A DNA stretch of 64,000 nt. Origin: Hepsetus odoe. Taxonomy: Eukaryota > Chordata > Actinopteri > Characiformes > Hepsetidae. Location of the stretch: contig CM029384.1 of NCBI GenBank assembly GCA_017165825.1, positions 7,214,914 to 7,278,913 on the forward strand, given 5' to 3'. This document shows positions 1-12,240 of this stretch, in pieces. The number at the start of each line of letters is the position of its first letter. Position 1 is the first letter of the stretch. The position numbers were made by a program, and so were the translations under genes. The notes under the pieces were generated by a model. That model was not told the DNA's origin and made no database searches. It worked only from the letters and a program-made list of their open reading frames with translations.

Positions 1-294
1 TACTATAGCCAGTCTGTATCATTTCATATTTCTGTGTCTCTGCTCTAATTACCTAATGGCCCAGTGAGGCAGAAAATCTACAGGATGCACAAGCTCTCCT
101 CTAGACATACTCACACAAATTACCCAGTGCATTTTGACATAGAAAGAAGTTTCAATTTTAGGCTACACATGTGTTTTGTATTTTGTTGTTATGTTGCTTT
201 CAACAATTGGGTGTGTGTATTTGCTCATGCACAAATGGGACTGGGAGGATGATTACAGGTCTGCAGCGATGGCTTATTTTGATGTGTTTTGCAG

Positions 295-3200
295 ACACTA
301 CCCGAAAACGTCATTCACCAGTGTTGCTGACACTCCAGAAAACCTGCGCCTAAAACAGCAGAGCAAGATGCAGAGCCAGGTAAAACACAATCGCTATTTT
401 TCAATTATCAGTCTAAGCTAATCACTGTAAAACTTGCATGAGTTTACTGATATTGTTCTGTTCTTAACCGAATCATGACCTTGCTTTCACTCCCTGTGCA
501 AGTCTCTCTCTCTCTCTCCCATTTGTGGTTTGTTTACACTCTTGTTCCTACTCTCCCTTGTTTTCATGTCACTCTTATTTTCTCTTTAAGCCCTTCTTTC
601 CCCCTACACAAAACATCTCCCTCAGTAGTGAACTTTTATATGATGTCTTACTGATGGGAGTAGGCTCAGTGCTGATAAACACTGAGCTACACACGAATAG
701 CTAATGCACCCATATTTCCTTTTGGGTGGCGGCATTGTTGGTATGAGTTGTGGGAGTGGAGAGGGAAAAAGATTGTGCAAGTGGTAAGTGGGCATCAAGT
801 CCTATGCCTAGTGCATACCAACATAGTACACAAAATCAACAACACTATTAAAACCACAGACGAGTGAAGTGAATAGAAGTGATCATTTCAGTTCAGTACT
901 ACAAGCATACGGTGTGACTTTAATAAGTCTGTTTCTGTATTTCTGTATACTTTAGATACTGGTATTTATAAAAATCTTCTTCTGTCTTTTAACTGTGCTG
1001 GCATCTTCCAAGCCACAGGTCTTGTGGGGTGTTTCTGGTATGCAGTGGTAAGTAGCTACCTAAAGCATCAAACCCACAGCAGCTACTGTTACACAAATTG
1101 CAGAAAAGCTTAATGCTGGTTATGACAGAAAAGATCACAGTCCACCTCAGCTTGCTCTCAGCAGTATTCTGCAGGGAAATCTTAGGTCCTGAAGGCCCCA
1201 CCTAGCTATTTAAAGGATGCAAAGGATCTGCTGATAAGATCTTGGTTCCAAATACCAGGATACAGCTTCAGACGTCTTGTGAAGTGGATGCATTGACAGG
1301 TCAGAGCTGTTTTGGAAACATGAGAAAGCATCTATATGCTATTGGTTGGATTTAATCTTGTATACCTTCATGAATCACATCTCCAAATACCCTCCATATT
1401 AATGTAATAAAGCAATTTTCCTCTGTCTGTCTTTGTTCTACAATACCAACTACATTCTTTGTCATCTTGTTTGTAGATGTATAGAAATTATGGAAACAGT
1501 CCAGTTTTCCATTGGCAATTCAACTTTGATAGGATATGATAGGTTTTTTTTTTTTTTTTGGTTTTTTTTTGGTTTTTTTACATCATATGCTTTAAGTTAT
1601 GCTCCAGTTGATTTGTTGAAGAGCAATTCATGTTTTACATTCATTTGGCTTGTGATCTGCAATTTATGGTTTGAAGAAGATCTTTAAAAATACCAGTATC
1701 ACGCACCCTACAGTATACAGAAATACAGACACAAATTTATTAAATGCATTCCATAAAAAGTTTGTGATGAGTAATACAACCTTCCGTCTTGATCATATTG
1801 TTGTTTTTAAACATACTCTTTCGTAAGTGTATTTTTTGGCCCATTGCTAACATATATATATATATGAATATACACAATGCATATTTAAAATTAGGTTACT
1901 AATAATACTGAAATAAATGCTAGACTCCTCCTTCACTTTTGCCTGTTTGGTGTTTGGGTTAGTGTCCACCACAGCTCATTACTGACACTGTCTTTAGAAT
2001 ACCTAATTAACACAGCTTTTCTTCTGAGACTGAATACTTACGAAACCATGTGATCCTCTTGAATGTTTTAGATCTCTTGGTCAAGGGCATCATTTCTATT
2101 GCCCTACCCTGCTGTAATAAAATTCATCCTCAATGCTAATGAAAGTTTACAAAAGACACTTTGTTGCCCTAATGTATTTCTTTATCTTTATTTTGTGTCC
2201 TTGTGGCAGGTGCTGTACAAGGAGGAATTTGAGAAGAACAAAGGAAAAGGTTTCAGTGTTGTGGCTGACACACCAGAGATGCAGAGAATCAAGAAGACAC
2301 AAGACCAGATCAGCAACGTAAGTCACATGACAGATTTTTTCGCTTCTGTATTTATACTAGCTACGTTGCTAAACTGAACTTACTGGTCCCTGGCGTATTA
2401 GCAGTTCAGACCAGCATGCTGGCAGTGCTGTAATAATATTACAACTGGAAACATTCTGGCACCTTGTGAAACTCGGTCACAGTCGTTTTATTGTCTGTCA
2501 AATGATGCGGATAAATAAGTCTTGCATTAAAAGGCTGCCTGAAAAATTTTGGAAAAACCGGCTTTCCTAATCACAGCTGATTCTGTGCATCAGAAGTTCA
2601 AATTACAGGTGAAGAATGGGAGGTGTCTACATCTGGACATATTCTTATTTGGACCTGTTCTAAAACACCATTAAAGAGGAATGAGACGTGAAGTGAATAT
2701 TACAGGACCATCAAAATATTATTTTGTTCTGTACTGTTCACATTACCCATCATTACAGTGTATAATGCTTAAAGTTTAGCTGTGGTATAACAGTGTGCCT
2801 ATTTTAAAGCTCTTTCATTGCTGATAAACATGCAAGCTCGTATATTTGGTTTGTTCTTATTTGATATAATTATAGACATGGATACAAGATTACTAAGTTC
2901 TAAAATAGTCATAAAAGCTAATGAAGATGTCTAGCAATGAACTGATAATTGAATAGGTGAGCCTTGTCCCTGCATAGGGATTCCACTCATCTCATGCACT
3001 GAGCAATTTGGTGGTTAAAATGGTTAACCATCGTTCATGCCTTAAATAGACTTAAATATAGTCTCTAAGGGCCCTTCTTGATGGATTGTGGTACCATGTA
3101 AAGACCTTTAAATACATATTCTTCCTTCATGTTAGTCAGTGGTTGTATAATTACATGCTTTAATGTAGGTGGTGTAGATATGGGATATGACTAGGTCCCA

Positions 3201-4132
3201 TTTGTGTGTGTGTATGTTATAGATTAAATACCATGAGGATTTTGAGAAGAGTAGAATGGGAGGAGACGCTCCATCTCACCATCCACCACCGCAGCAAAAC
3301 ACAACTCCAGGTATATGCATTCTCCAACTGCACCAACATGGCACACATTATGGCTAGATTATATGCTTGTGCTCTTGGTTAATATTTTCATAGCTCACAG
3401 CTTTTTTTTTTTTTTTTTTCTTTCCCCCCCTCAATATTTTAAAATCCAGCATATCAGCCCCCAGCCGCATCACAGAATTACCACTATGAGCCTGAACCAG
3501 TGCGCCAAGCTGCTGCTGCTCCACCACCCAGCTCTGGGGTAATGTATTACAAGCACTCACACCCACACACACACACTTTCTTTTTTTTTTTTCCCCCCCC
3601 CTTCACAAAAGCCTTTGGAACTGTACCAGTACCTCTACGAATCAGGCGCCCCACTTTCCCTGCAATGATTAAGCGCCTTTCTCAGGATGAATACTACTGC
3701 TTCCTTATTCCTCTCAGGCCCTGAAAGGCCCTGAAACAACTTCCACCTCACAACAGCAGTTAACATGCATCATCCACTTCAGCACTTCACTACTGGTCTT
3801 CAGACATCATTTTGCTACTATATGGAGTAAGAAAATAAGTTTTGGAGAATTCAGAGAAAAACTGTGCCTAAAGCTCCTTTTATGATCTTAAGTCTTATAA
3901 AGTGTTGTTTGTTCATTTAGAGAACCAGTGTGTGCCAGTTATGTTAATTTTGCATAAATATGAGCCAAAACATAATCAGAAGTCCTAAAAGTTGATTGAC
4001 ATCACCCAAATAAAAAAAACGAGACAATGCTAAAATGTATAGATGTTATTGAGGAAAACAACCCATTTCATATGTCACACAGAGCTGACATTTGAATAAG
4101 TTGTGCTTATGTTCCTTTATAGTAAGTTCTCA

Positions 4133-4168
<36 letters not shown>

Positions 4169-4353
4169 TTGTGTTTCAGAAGCGTTACCGGGCAGTGTAT
4201 GATTATTCCGCAGCTGATGAGGACGAGGTTTCGTTCCTGGATGGAGACCTAATTGTGGACGTGCAGCCTATCGACGAGGGGTGGATGTATGGCAGAGTGG
4301 AGCGCACTGGTCAGCAAGGCATGCTGCCTGCTAACTATGTGGAGGCCATCTGA
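295..4353 (+). CDS. lasp1: LIM and SH3 domain protein 1, 3' part (5' truncated by window edge)
   Basis: Actin-binding adaptor of focal adhesions and cell edges. Coding exons: 295-379, 2210-2317, 3223-3310, 3450-3538 and 4180-4353 (stop TGA 4351-4353); all joins keep phase with AG/GT borders. The first exon reads HYPKTSFTSVADTPENL, the end of the LIM region running into nebulin repeat 1. The second gives repeat 2 (VLYKEEFEKNKGKGFSVVAD). The third starts IKYHEDFEKSRM. A short Pro/Gln/Ala-rich linker follows, then a complete 57-residue SH3 domain (KRYRAVYDYSAADEDEVSF, with GWMYG and the family C-terminus LPANYVEAI). Two nebulin repeats and the VEAI end fit LASP1 rather than nebulette/LASP2. About 180 residues are visible; LIM-domain exons must lie upstream of base 1. 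The linker is shorter than in mammals. Confidence 0.95.
380..2209 (+). other. lasp1 intron
   Basis: Intron between the first visible lasp1 exon (ends CAG at 379, donor gtaaaa) and the second nebulin-repeat exon (acceptor ttgtggcag). It is AT-rich with a poly-T/G tract near 1543-1577. I see no coding segment or recognisable RNA gene in it. Confidence 0.8.
4138..4163 (+). repeat. (GT)n microsatellite beside a lasp1 3' splice site
   Basis: A TG dinucleotide run ends about 16 bases before the AG acceptor of the SH3 exon (4180), so in the transcript a UG tract occupies the place of the usual polypyrimidine tract. Confidence 0.85.
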
Positions 4354-5080
4354 GAAAGAGACCAAGAAAATGATAGAAGGGTCTAGAGAGAAAAAGAAAA
4401 AAGTGGGAGGGAGAGAGCGAGATGAAAGGAAGGAGGGAGAAAGAGTAATGGATAATTAGAAGCCCAGTGCCATCTCATATTTTTAAGAGCTTTTTTCTTC
4501 TTTTCTTGTCTGTGTTTTCCTATTAATGTGTCTATACTGATAACTCATGCTAAACAAAAACACACAGGCATACATAAATGCACACACAATTGCACTCATA
4601 GTGTATAGACATACATTCAAGGGGCAAATGCCCACTTATTGCTCTGCCTGCTCTGTTTCTCTCTGTTGCTCCCTCTTTCGCTCTTGATGTCTTGTCTTTT
4701 TCTTGTTTCTTCATGTCTTGGAGAGGTGCTGTCACAAGTGGCACTTAATGTCTTAATGACACACACAGACACACCCACACGGGCCTCAGAATATTTTTGC
4801 TCCCATATAGCACTTCAAGACAGCCCTAGCCATTTCAATCATTACACACTTGCCATGACAATGAGAACTTATTCCAAACTTTAATGATCTTTTTCTTTTT
4901 CCTGTGTCCTCTTAGCAGCCTGTCGTTGGTTGTATCTGTCATTCTGGCCCATTGTGGCATCTCACTGGTTGTGCAGTAGTAATGCTTGAACATGAGACTT
5001 CTGATCATTCCAATTTGTTCCATGCAATCACAAAGAATATTCGTCAGACCTCTTGTATCATCGGTATTGTAATGAAACTG

Positions 5081-5134
<54 letters not shown>

Positions 5135-5755
5135 ATATAATATAATATTATATGAGCCTCCCACTCTGGCCTCAGTTCTTGTATGGCTGTAGAGTAAGGA
5201 TGGACCCTGCTGATACGGCAGTGTTGTCAATGTGACCATCACATTCATCGCTGTGCCATCAATTAAAACCTGTATGCTTAAGTCCGTTGTGATACACACC
5301 TACTGATTTTCAGTTTAAGAAAATGCAGTGTCCTACCATGGCACCCAGCAGTTAGTTGGTTTTGAACAGAGCTGTAGAACCAGTGAGGGGGGAAAAGAGT
5401 CTAAGCACAATTCTGAGGACCATTTTAGAGGGTTGTTTGTCTTGATACCGATTAAGCCTAGTCTTGGACTAAATTTCACTGTTAACATTGATTCTCTGGT
5501 AAATGCGTTGTAGTCATAGACTAAGCTAAATCTGTACAGAAAGCTAGCCCTAAATCTGTTTTAATTTTTATTTTTTTTGTTCTGGAACATTCCATGTGCA
5601 TCATATGATAATGTATCTCAGCACTATTTTGTATGATATTATTTTCCTTCCTCCATACCATGCTTATTCTCATTGCCTTGTTGGTATTGTATGAGGCGGA
5701 ACTGTAATGTCAGTTAATCAATATTAGTGGAATAAAACAGATCTATTTGTATATC
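4354..5755 (+). other. lasp1: lasp1 3' UTR
   Basis: Follows the lasp1 stop codon and ends just after a canonical AATAAA at 5731-5736. It carries an AG-rich stretch (4354-4450) and a long (AT)n microsatellite around 5083-5130. ORFs across the AT repeat are low-complexity and not believable. Confidence 0.7.
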
Positions 5756-5759
5756 AAGG

Positions 5760-8700
5760 CAGGCAATGTTCCTTTTATTTTTAAGCTTTTTAAGTTCTAG
5801 CATGTCATACTGTACAACCCAAAAATATAATCAGTCACTTTTATTGATCATAAATTTTGTGAGAATCTTTTCACATTGCACAGTATGTCACATGACTCCT
5901 TATCCTAAATATATGCTCAAAGGCTAAAAACAAGAGGCAGTACCATGCTTTAATTTGATTTCATCCATTTCTGTGTAGAATTGTAGAAGGAGAATTCAGA
6001 AGCTCGTTGACTTACTAAATTAAATTCAGCTTGCTTATAACATTGCTTCATTTTAAATCAAGTCACTGACTAGATTTTTGTATGTTTCAAATTTCATATT
6101 TTTTTAAATATGACCAAATTTTGCTGTGTAGTGCATAAATATTCCCCAATTCTGTAGGACCCAATAATTGGTCCAGATAACGTCCCACAATCAGAACAAG
6201 CTCAGAACTATGTGAAAGCTGACAAGGTTGGGCTGTTGTTGGATGTAATCATTTTTTCCTAGTTTAAACTTGTATGCACTCATTTATATAGTATAGTTAT
6301 TATATACCTTTTTTTCTTGTCTGTGCAATCAGTATCTAGTACCTTCAGTTTTGCAGATCTATGCAGTACCTACAGAATTTGACCCTTTAATTGAACACTG
6401 TTCCACTCAATAATTGCACTTAATCATGTGACCACAGTCAAGTAAAACATTACATGTAACTGTCTTCTTTCTAAATGTTCTGTTTAGGGCGGTTGCTGTT
6501 GATTGAACGAGCTAAACTGGATGTTGTTTTATTTGTGCTACGTATGCAAAAAAACAAAAAAAAAACAAAACAAATGTCTTGGGACTGATAGAAAAGAAAT
6601 CATCCATAAACAGAATTTTACTGAGTCAGCCTCAGTGATTTACCAGTTAGTTTGAGCAGGTGCATTTATGGTTTTTGAACAGAGGATGCTGTAAAAATGG
6701 TGACGTTACTGGATTGTGCCTGTTTGTCATAACTGGTCAGATTCTTGACGGAATGGAGCCAGTTAAAATGTCAGAACTGTCATCTGGAACGGCAGACACT
6801 GTAATCATTCCTGATATGAAAGCTCTGGGGACCCCCTTAAAAACCTGTCTGATACCATGGGCCCTTTACTGTTGTTTAGATTAATCACGTACTGACAGAT
6901 CAGCTGAGTTGAGATGTTTGAAGCAGGAGTGTTTTCACATGGAAATACATATATTTGTGAGTTCTTGTTTTTTCCTCAGATGTCATTTGGACATAAATAG
7001 TTCCTCATTTTATTTCTTGTGTTAAATTTCAATATTCTCTGTTGGTCGTCTGTACTGCTTTATAAGTGGTAACACCTCTGCCTTCTGAATTTTTAGAACC
7101 GACTTCTTAGGCAGGGAATAAGCCTAGACAAAGATTACATTTCAGAGAATTTCCCAATGTCATGTTGTCCAGGATTAGGCTTAATCGCTGCCTAGAATGC
7201 CAACCCTAGGTTTTATTTAAGGTGAAGAGTGCACGAGAATTTTCAGACCAGAAATAAACTTCTATATATATATATATAAAATGCCAGAAGCTGCATTCAG
7301 ATAATGTGTTAAGGTGATTGCCACAGAACTTTTGAGCCACAGCAATCATGCTTCTGATTGTTGGATAGAACCAAAATGTAAGTGAACAAATAGATTGTCT
7401 GCTTTTTTTCGTAGCTCAGACTATGGGCTTGACAAATGGTTAAAGTTGAAATAAAGCATGTAGGTATGAGGGAACTCTTTGGGACAGGGATTCTGTGCGT
7501 CTTCTGCTTTAAGCCAGGAGGTCACACCCTCCACAACCTGAACAGAACAGATAGGATTAAGGAATGGGGAACCTGGTGGGGTATGAAAATTTTGTCATTG
7601 GAAATAAAACATAAAATGGCAATGTTAGATTGAAAGGACCTGTACAGCTTCAATACATGGTCCTCCTCCTGACTTATTTTAAAACTCCATTAACGGAGCT
7701 GAAGAGATAATTCAAATCTATAGACAGATTATTAGGCTATTAAAAGCTATTATAAAAAGTAAACGTGCTAAAAGATTTATTTGAAAACACCACTTTAAGT
7801 TCCATACCCTGAAAAAGAACCTTTATATGTTTGTCACGTCTATGGAATTTAAAGAAAGTACTTTTCCCTAAATCCATGGCTTGTAAGAAGAGTAAGGGAA
7901 GCTTTATTTTTAAAATGATATTTGAGATCACAAATTGATGCAAAAGATGAAGACAAATTTAGTAGTGTGGTGCAGCCGAACATCCCATAATGCTTGATAA
8001 TGGAGAAATGGATTTCCTACTGTTAGTCCAGACACAACACTTCCTCCCCACTCATGCAGAATTGGATTGTAAAGCCATAAACGAGATTTGAGAAGTTTGC
8101 CATGCCTTAGATTTCAGTCTTATATGAGCACTTATACCTGTAATTGTCAGTAGTTATGGCTTGGAGAACAAACAGGCCTCTTATGATTTGGAACTGTGAA
8201 CCTGTGAATAATTCTCACATTTTTGTATATTGTTAAACACTGTATATGTCATGGGTCTTTGGGCAAGAATCCACTTCATGATGGAATTGAAATGCTGGGT
8301 TTTACTGCCAAATGTGAATATAAAATGAATTCATTCAAGTCTAGCTGCACAGGGGCAAGTCATGCTGCACACAGAACAGAGTGTTTCTTTTCCAGCACCT
8401 GTTTCATCCGATTGTTGATGGTAGACTACAAAAGAAAAGGGACTTTGTGTCAGGATCTTAAAGTGAATAACTGGAAGCGAAAGTGTTCAGATGCACGAAA
8501 ATGTATGTCGATAAATAATGACCATAGGGACAGACTGTGTTTAAGGGGTGTTCTGTTTGAGATGGCAAAACTGTTAAGGTTTAGAAACATGTGTGACTGT
8601 GGATCAGTTATATTTTTACAGATTAGATCCCAGATACATTTTCAGTCATCCAGACTTAACAGACACATTTCCTCCTTTCACTGTCATTCCTTTTTGCTCT

Positions 8701-9660
8701 GTCAGTCCAGCATACATAGTTTGTCGCACAGGGGTCCCATGTTCCATCTCAAGCATATGGCTGGTTTTATTTCCACGTTGAACTTTCCTTTGTGAGTTCT
8801 GTAGGTGAGGAGCTGGCTGATGTGTGGATCAATAAAATGCATTCTTTCTATCAGGATGTTGTGTCTGATCATTGCAGCTGCTATTCTGAGCATCAGACAA
8901 GTGGTTTCACTCACCTGAGGAGTGGAAGCTCCTGTCTGTACTGAACAGAAGCAGCTTTGCTCATACTGCTTCATTGTGTTTATTTTCCACAGGTTTAGTC
9001 CCAGTTTGCATGCTGAGAAATGCTGCTTAATTTGAAAATATGCCTACAGTGATCAATTGGGATTGAACAGGTTTCTGTAAGATACTCTAATGCAATTTTC
9101 TCCTAGTACTGAAACTCAGACTGTTTTACTGCTGGATGTTCATCCGAATACCAGAGGCAGTGAAACATGTTCTACATGTCTTTTCATTCATATGGGTACT
9201 TGCAGCCAGCACAGCCAGGATGCTCACTACTAGGCATGTAACAGTTTGATGCAAATAATTTTAAGGAATTCAGTATTTCACAGCAACGCCATGGGAAGTC
9301 ATTTAAATGTTTCTATGCTCGAAGCTGTGCAGGAATATTTGAATGTAGTTTACTTTTGAAGCACACCAACACACACACACATTCTATCTCTGTCTCAATC
9401 TTCTATATATTCTTTCTCAGTTAAGAAATACACCACAGCTGTTTTGGGTTTTAATTCACAGTTTCCTGACACCAGACTCTGTCAGTAGTACTAGTGCAAT
9501 GTCGGGGGTAAGAAAATGTTAAGAGAATTCAGTTCTCACTGAAGTTGTTATGCGTTACAAAATGGAATTTACAATGAGTTACTCTTTAAATTGATGTCTT
9601 ACATGTGAAATAGAATTTTTACATCATTTTATCTAAAATATTTCAAAATTCTAAAATGTA
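5760..9660. other. gene-free intergenic stretch
   Basis: AT-rich sequence between the lasp1 polyadenylation site and the first SINE cluster. It has short A-rich and AT-repeat tracts (for example 7263-7278). The longest ORF (8223-8795) resembles no family I know and has no codon bias, so I call no gene here. Confidence 0.6.
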
Positions 9661-9680
9661 GTTGAAGGTAAAGGATATGA

Positions 9681-9916
9681 AAGTGACTATTCTGGTCATT
9701 GTGAGTACACAGCACACAGTGAACCACAACAAAATTACACCTCTGCATTTAACCCACACCCTCACACACATGCAGCAGGGAGCAGCTATTGATAGCGCCA
9801 GGGAAGCAGCGACGGTACCTTCCTCAAGGGTACCTCAGGGCAACCTACTGCTCTGGAATTCAAACCCACAACCTTCTAATCCTGACACCAACTCCCTAAC
9901 CACTAGGACACACTGA
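9681..9916 (-). repeat. tRNA-derived SINE (family A), copy 1
   Basis: Read on the minus strand it has a tRNA-like head (box-B-like GGTTTGAATTCC) and a body ending in a conserved stretch complementary to CACAGTGAACCACAACAAAAT. The same unit recurs at 10232-10480, 12877-13106, 31795-32195 and 32431-32672. Confidence 0.75.
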
Positions 9917-10199
9917 AATTCAAACATATATATAAAGAGTTACAATTTCTGAGGCCCATGAGGGGAGATGTGAAGAAAAAGCTTTTGAGGTGAGGAAGTG
10001 CAGTCTTTCCAAGATCTAACCCAGGGTTGGTTACAGTTTATAAAATATGATACTAATCAGTCATGCAATTTAACCAACACATCACAGCAGTCTGACACTA
10101 CGAATCTATTCCACACTGCGTGTGAAAAAGTCCCTTAAACATTTGCCACCAGTATCTCATTTTATTGCACGTAATATCTTAGTGCTGTGTGTGTATAAA

Positions 10200-10202
<3 letters not shown>

Positions 10203-10232
<30 letters not shown>
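10203..10232. repeat. (AT)n microsatellite
   Basis: Uninterrupted AT run immediately before the second family A SINE. A second AT/AC run lies at 10480-10520 on the far side of that SINE. Confidence 0.85.
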
Positions 10233-10236
<4 letters not shown>

Positions 10237-10474
10237 GTGACAACCCTTGTCATTGTGAGGTCACAGCACAGCAGACAGTGAACCACAACAAAATTGGACC
10301 TCTGCATTAAACCCATGCACACTTCAAACACTGTGCAACTATTGAAAGCGCCTGGGGAGCAGTGACGGGGACAGTACCGTGCTCAAGGGTACCTCAGGGA
10401 AACCTACTGGTGAGGGAATCAAACCCACAATCTTCGATGCAGGGGGCAACTCCCTAACCACTAGATCACCGCTG

Positions 10475-10480
<6 letters not shown>
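10232..10480 (-). repeat. tRNA-derived SINE (family A), copy 2
   Basis: Near match to the copy at 9681-9916: shared GTGAAC CACAACAAAAT body, the CAAGGGTACCTCAGGG segment, and a reversed tRNA-like head ending ACCGCTGCCC. It is flanked on both sides by AT microsatellites. Confidence 0.75.
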
Positions 10481-10517
<37 letters not shown>

Positions 10518-10521
<4 letters not shown>

Positions 10522-11072
10522 GTACTGTGCAAAAGTTTTAGGCAGGTGTGGAAAATGCGCTGTAAACAAAGAATGCTTTCAGAAATATAAATAATGATTG
10601 TTTATTTTTATCAATTTACAAAATGCAAAGTGAGCGAACAAAAGAAAAATCTAAATCAGATCAATATTTGGTGTTACTACCTTTTGCCTTTTACCAGCAT
10701 CAGTTCTTCTGGCCCCCACAGAGCCCTGATCTCAACATCATCCAGTGTGTCTGGATTACATGAAGAGACAGAAGGATGTGAGGAAGCCTACATCCACAGA
10801 AGATCTGTGGTTCGTTCTCCAAGATGTTTGGAACAACCTACCGGCCGAGTTCCTTCAAAAACTGTGTGCAAGTGTACCTAGAAGAATTGATGCTGTTTTG
10901 AAGGCAAAGGGTGGTCACACCAAATATTGATTTGATTTAGATTTCTCTTTTGTTCATTCACTGCATTTTGTTGATTGATGAAAATAAATGATTAACACTT
11001 CCATTTCTGAAAGCATTCTTTGTTTACAGCATTTTTTCCACACCTGCCTAAAACTTTTGCACAGTACTGTAT
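10518..11072 (+). mobile_element. internally deleted Tc1/mariner transposon (copy 1)
   Basis: Bounded by inverted ends CAGTACTGTGCAAAAGTTTT and the complementary AAAACTTTTGCACAGTACTG, with long near-complementary subterminal arms (sequence around 10640-10670 against 10900-10960), as in Tc1 elements with long inverted repeats. The middle codes only for the C-terminal end of a Tc1-type transposase: SPDLNIIQ of the last DDE-domain block (10722-10746), then PTSTEDLWFVLQDVWNNLP and VLKAKGGHTKY before a stop at 10928. A frame break separates the two parts and the N-terminal DNA-binding part is absent, so it cannot move itself. A close copy in the opposite orientation is at 62601-63154. Confidence 0.85.
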
Positions 11073-11475
11073 ATATATGTGTGTGTGTGTGTGTGTGTGA
11101 ATGGGACAGCAAAGTGTAAAACAGTTAATTGCAAATGAAATTCAATTAAATAGATTTGAAAAAGCACATTAGCATATTACATTAAAGTGCATTAATAAAG
11201 TGTATTAGTTATAACACTAAAGCCTCCTATTAAACAGGCTTTATCGTCTTCTCACTACGGCAACAATCTAAAACCACAGAATGGGGGAGGGGTTTCTGTC
11301 TCTCTCTCTTTTCCTCAGCCTCCCTCCCACCCTCCCCACACCCCTCCTGCCTGCTCTCTCCCTTTCTCTCTCTCCCTCCTCCCACCCTCTTCTTTCTCTG
11401 TTTCTCTCTCTCTCTCTCCATCCATTTTTCTCACCATCAGATTCGTCATAGACTCTGTTTTCCTCCCCGCTCACC
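11073..11475 (+). promoter_or_regulatory. probable promoter and 5' UTR of the microprotein gene
   Basis: Contains a long pyrimidine-rich CT tract (about 11295-11425) directly before the ATG at 11476. No TATA box is obvious. Inferred from position only; the transcript start is not determined. Confidence 0.35.
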
Positions 11476-11553
11476 ATGTTGGACATCCTGGTGCTGATGT
11501 TCTTCGCCATCATTGGCCTGGTTTTTCTCTCCTACATCATCTACATGCTGTGA
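11476..11553 (+). CDS. single-pass membrane microprotein, 25 codons, next to lasp1
   Basis: The ORF starts MLDILVLMFF, ends SYIIYML and stops at TGA 11551-11553. Almost all of it is one hydrophobic helix with a single Asp near the N-terminus, so a tail-like single-pass membrane peptide is expected. Support: the ATG is in good context (ACC before ATG), and 22 of 25 codons end in G or C although the surrounding DNA is AT-rich. The ORF sits in an exon that ends at a good donor (11629, CAAAG/gtaggc), with a matching acceptor at 12047-12049 (tttctacag). Its place directly downstream of lasp1 on the same strand invites comparison with the mammalian gene named LASP1NB (LASP1 neighbour), whose sequence I cannot recall well enough to confirm orthology. 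It is not sarcolipin, phospholamban, DWORF or myoregulin as I know them. Confidence 0.6.
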   Translation: MLDILVLMFFAIIGLVFLSYIIYML

Positions 11554-12240
11554 TGGCTGCCCGGAGGCTGAGCATCAGCTGTACTGAAGAGCACAGTGGG
11601 GCTGCACAGCTGTCCGCTCTGAGGCAAAGGTAGGCGGTATAGATATAAGGGGATTCCCATGCTGGTCCAGAACATTTTGAGTTTGTAGATGGTGGACATG
11701 ACAGTGTAGAGAGATTACCTGAGTAAAGCTCAGACTGAGGGAGAATTCAGTGAACTCACATTTATGGTGAATAGGAAGTAGATAGAAAAGGTAGATAAAG
11801 CCCAGTCCTTACTCAAGCCACTAATTCAAGCCACTTCATGACCCAGCAGCTGGCTGCAGCATGAATATAGAAACAAATAAATGGGAAACCCAGCTGTTTT
11901 GGCATGATATGCCTTTGCATGTTAACATTATTTGCCTTCTAATTCAAGCTTTTGTGTGTTTGAAAAAAATTTTACTGAATCATCTGTAAATGTTATGAGA
12001 ATGCGTGTTGATGATGCCTGATGTTGGGGTGTGTTTCTTGTTTCTACAGGAGAAAACATGCAAAAGGTTGGATCTAGAAGAAAAAGAGCATCCTGCATGA
12101 AACATGGCAGCTCAAAGTATTCACCCCCTCCCATTCTCCTCCTCACTCTCCCACATACCCCCGTCTTGCCGATGGGAGCTTGTGCCCTTGCTCACTTTTT
12201 GAGGCGTCTGACAATGATGTATAGGACTTTCTCTAAATAA
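11554..12240 (+). other. spliced 3' UTR of the microprotein gene
   Basis: Exon 1 runs to 11629; a putative intron spans 11630-12049 (gtaggc...tttctacag); exon 2 starts at 12050. I see no clear AATAAA, so the end is undefined. The exon 2 ORF at 12031-12240 starts before the acceptor and looks spurious. Confidence 0.4.

Noticed and set aside
4835..5299. 154-codon minus-strand ORF
   Set aside because: It crosses the (AT)n repeat (repeated Tyr-Ile) in the lasp1 3' UTR and has no family signature.
8223..8795. 190-codon plus-strand ORF
   Set aside because: No domain, no codon bias, AT-rich, no splice or family support; it is the longest chance ORF in a gene-free stretch.
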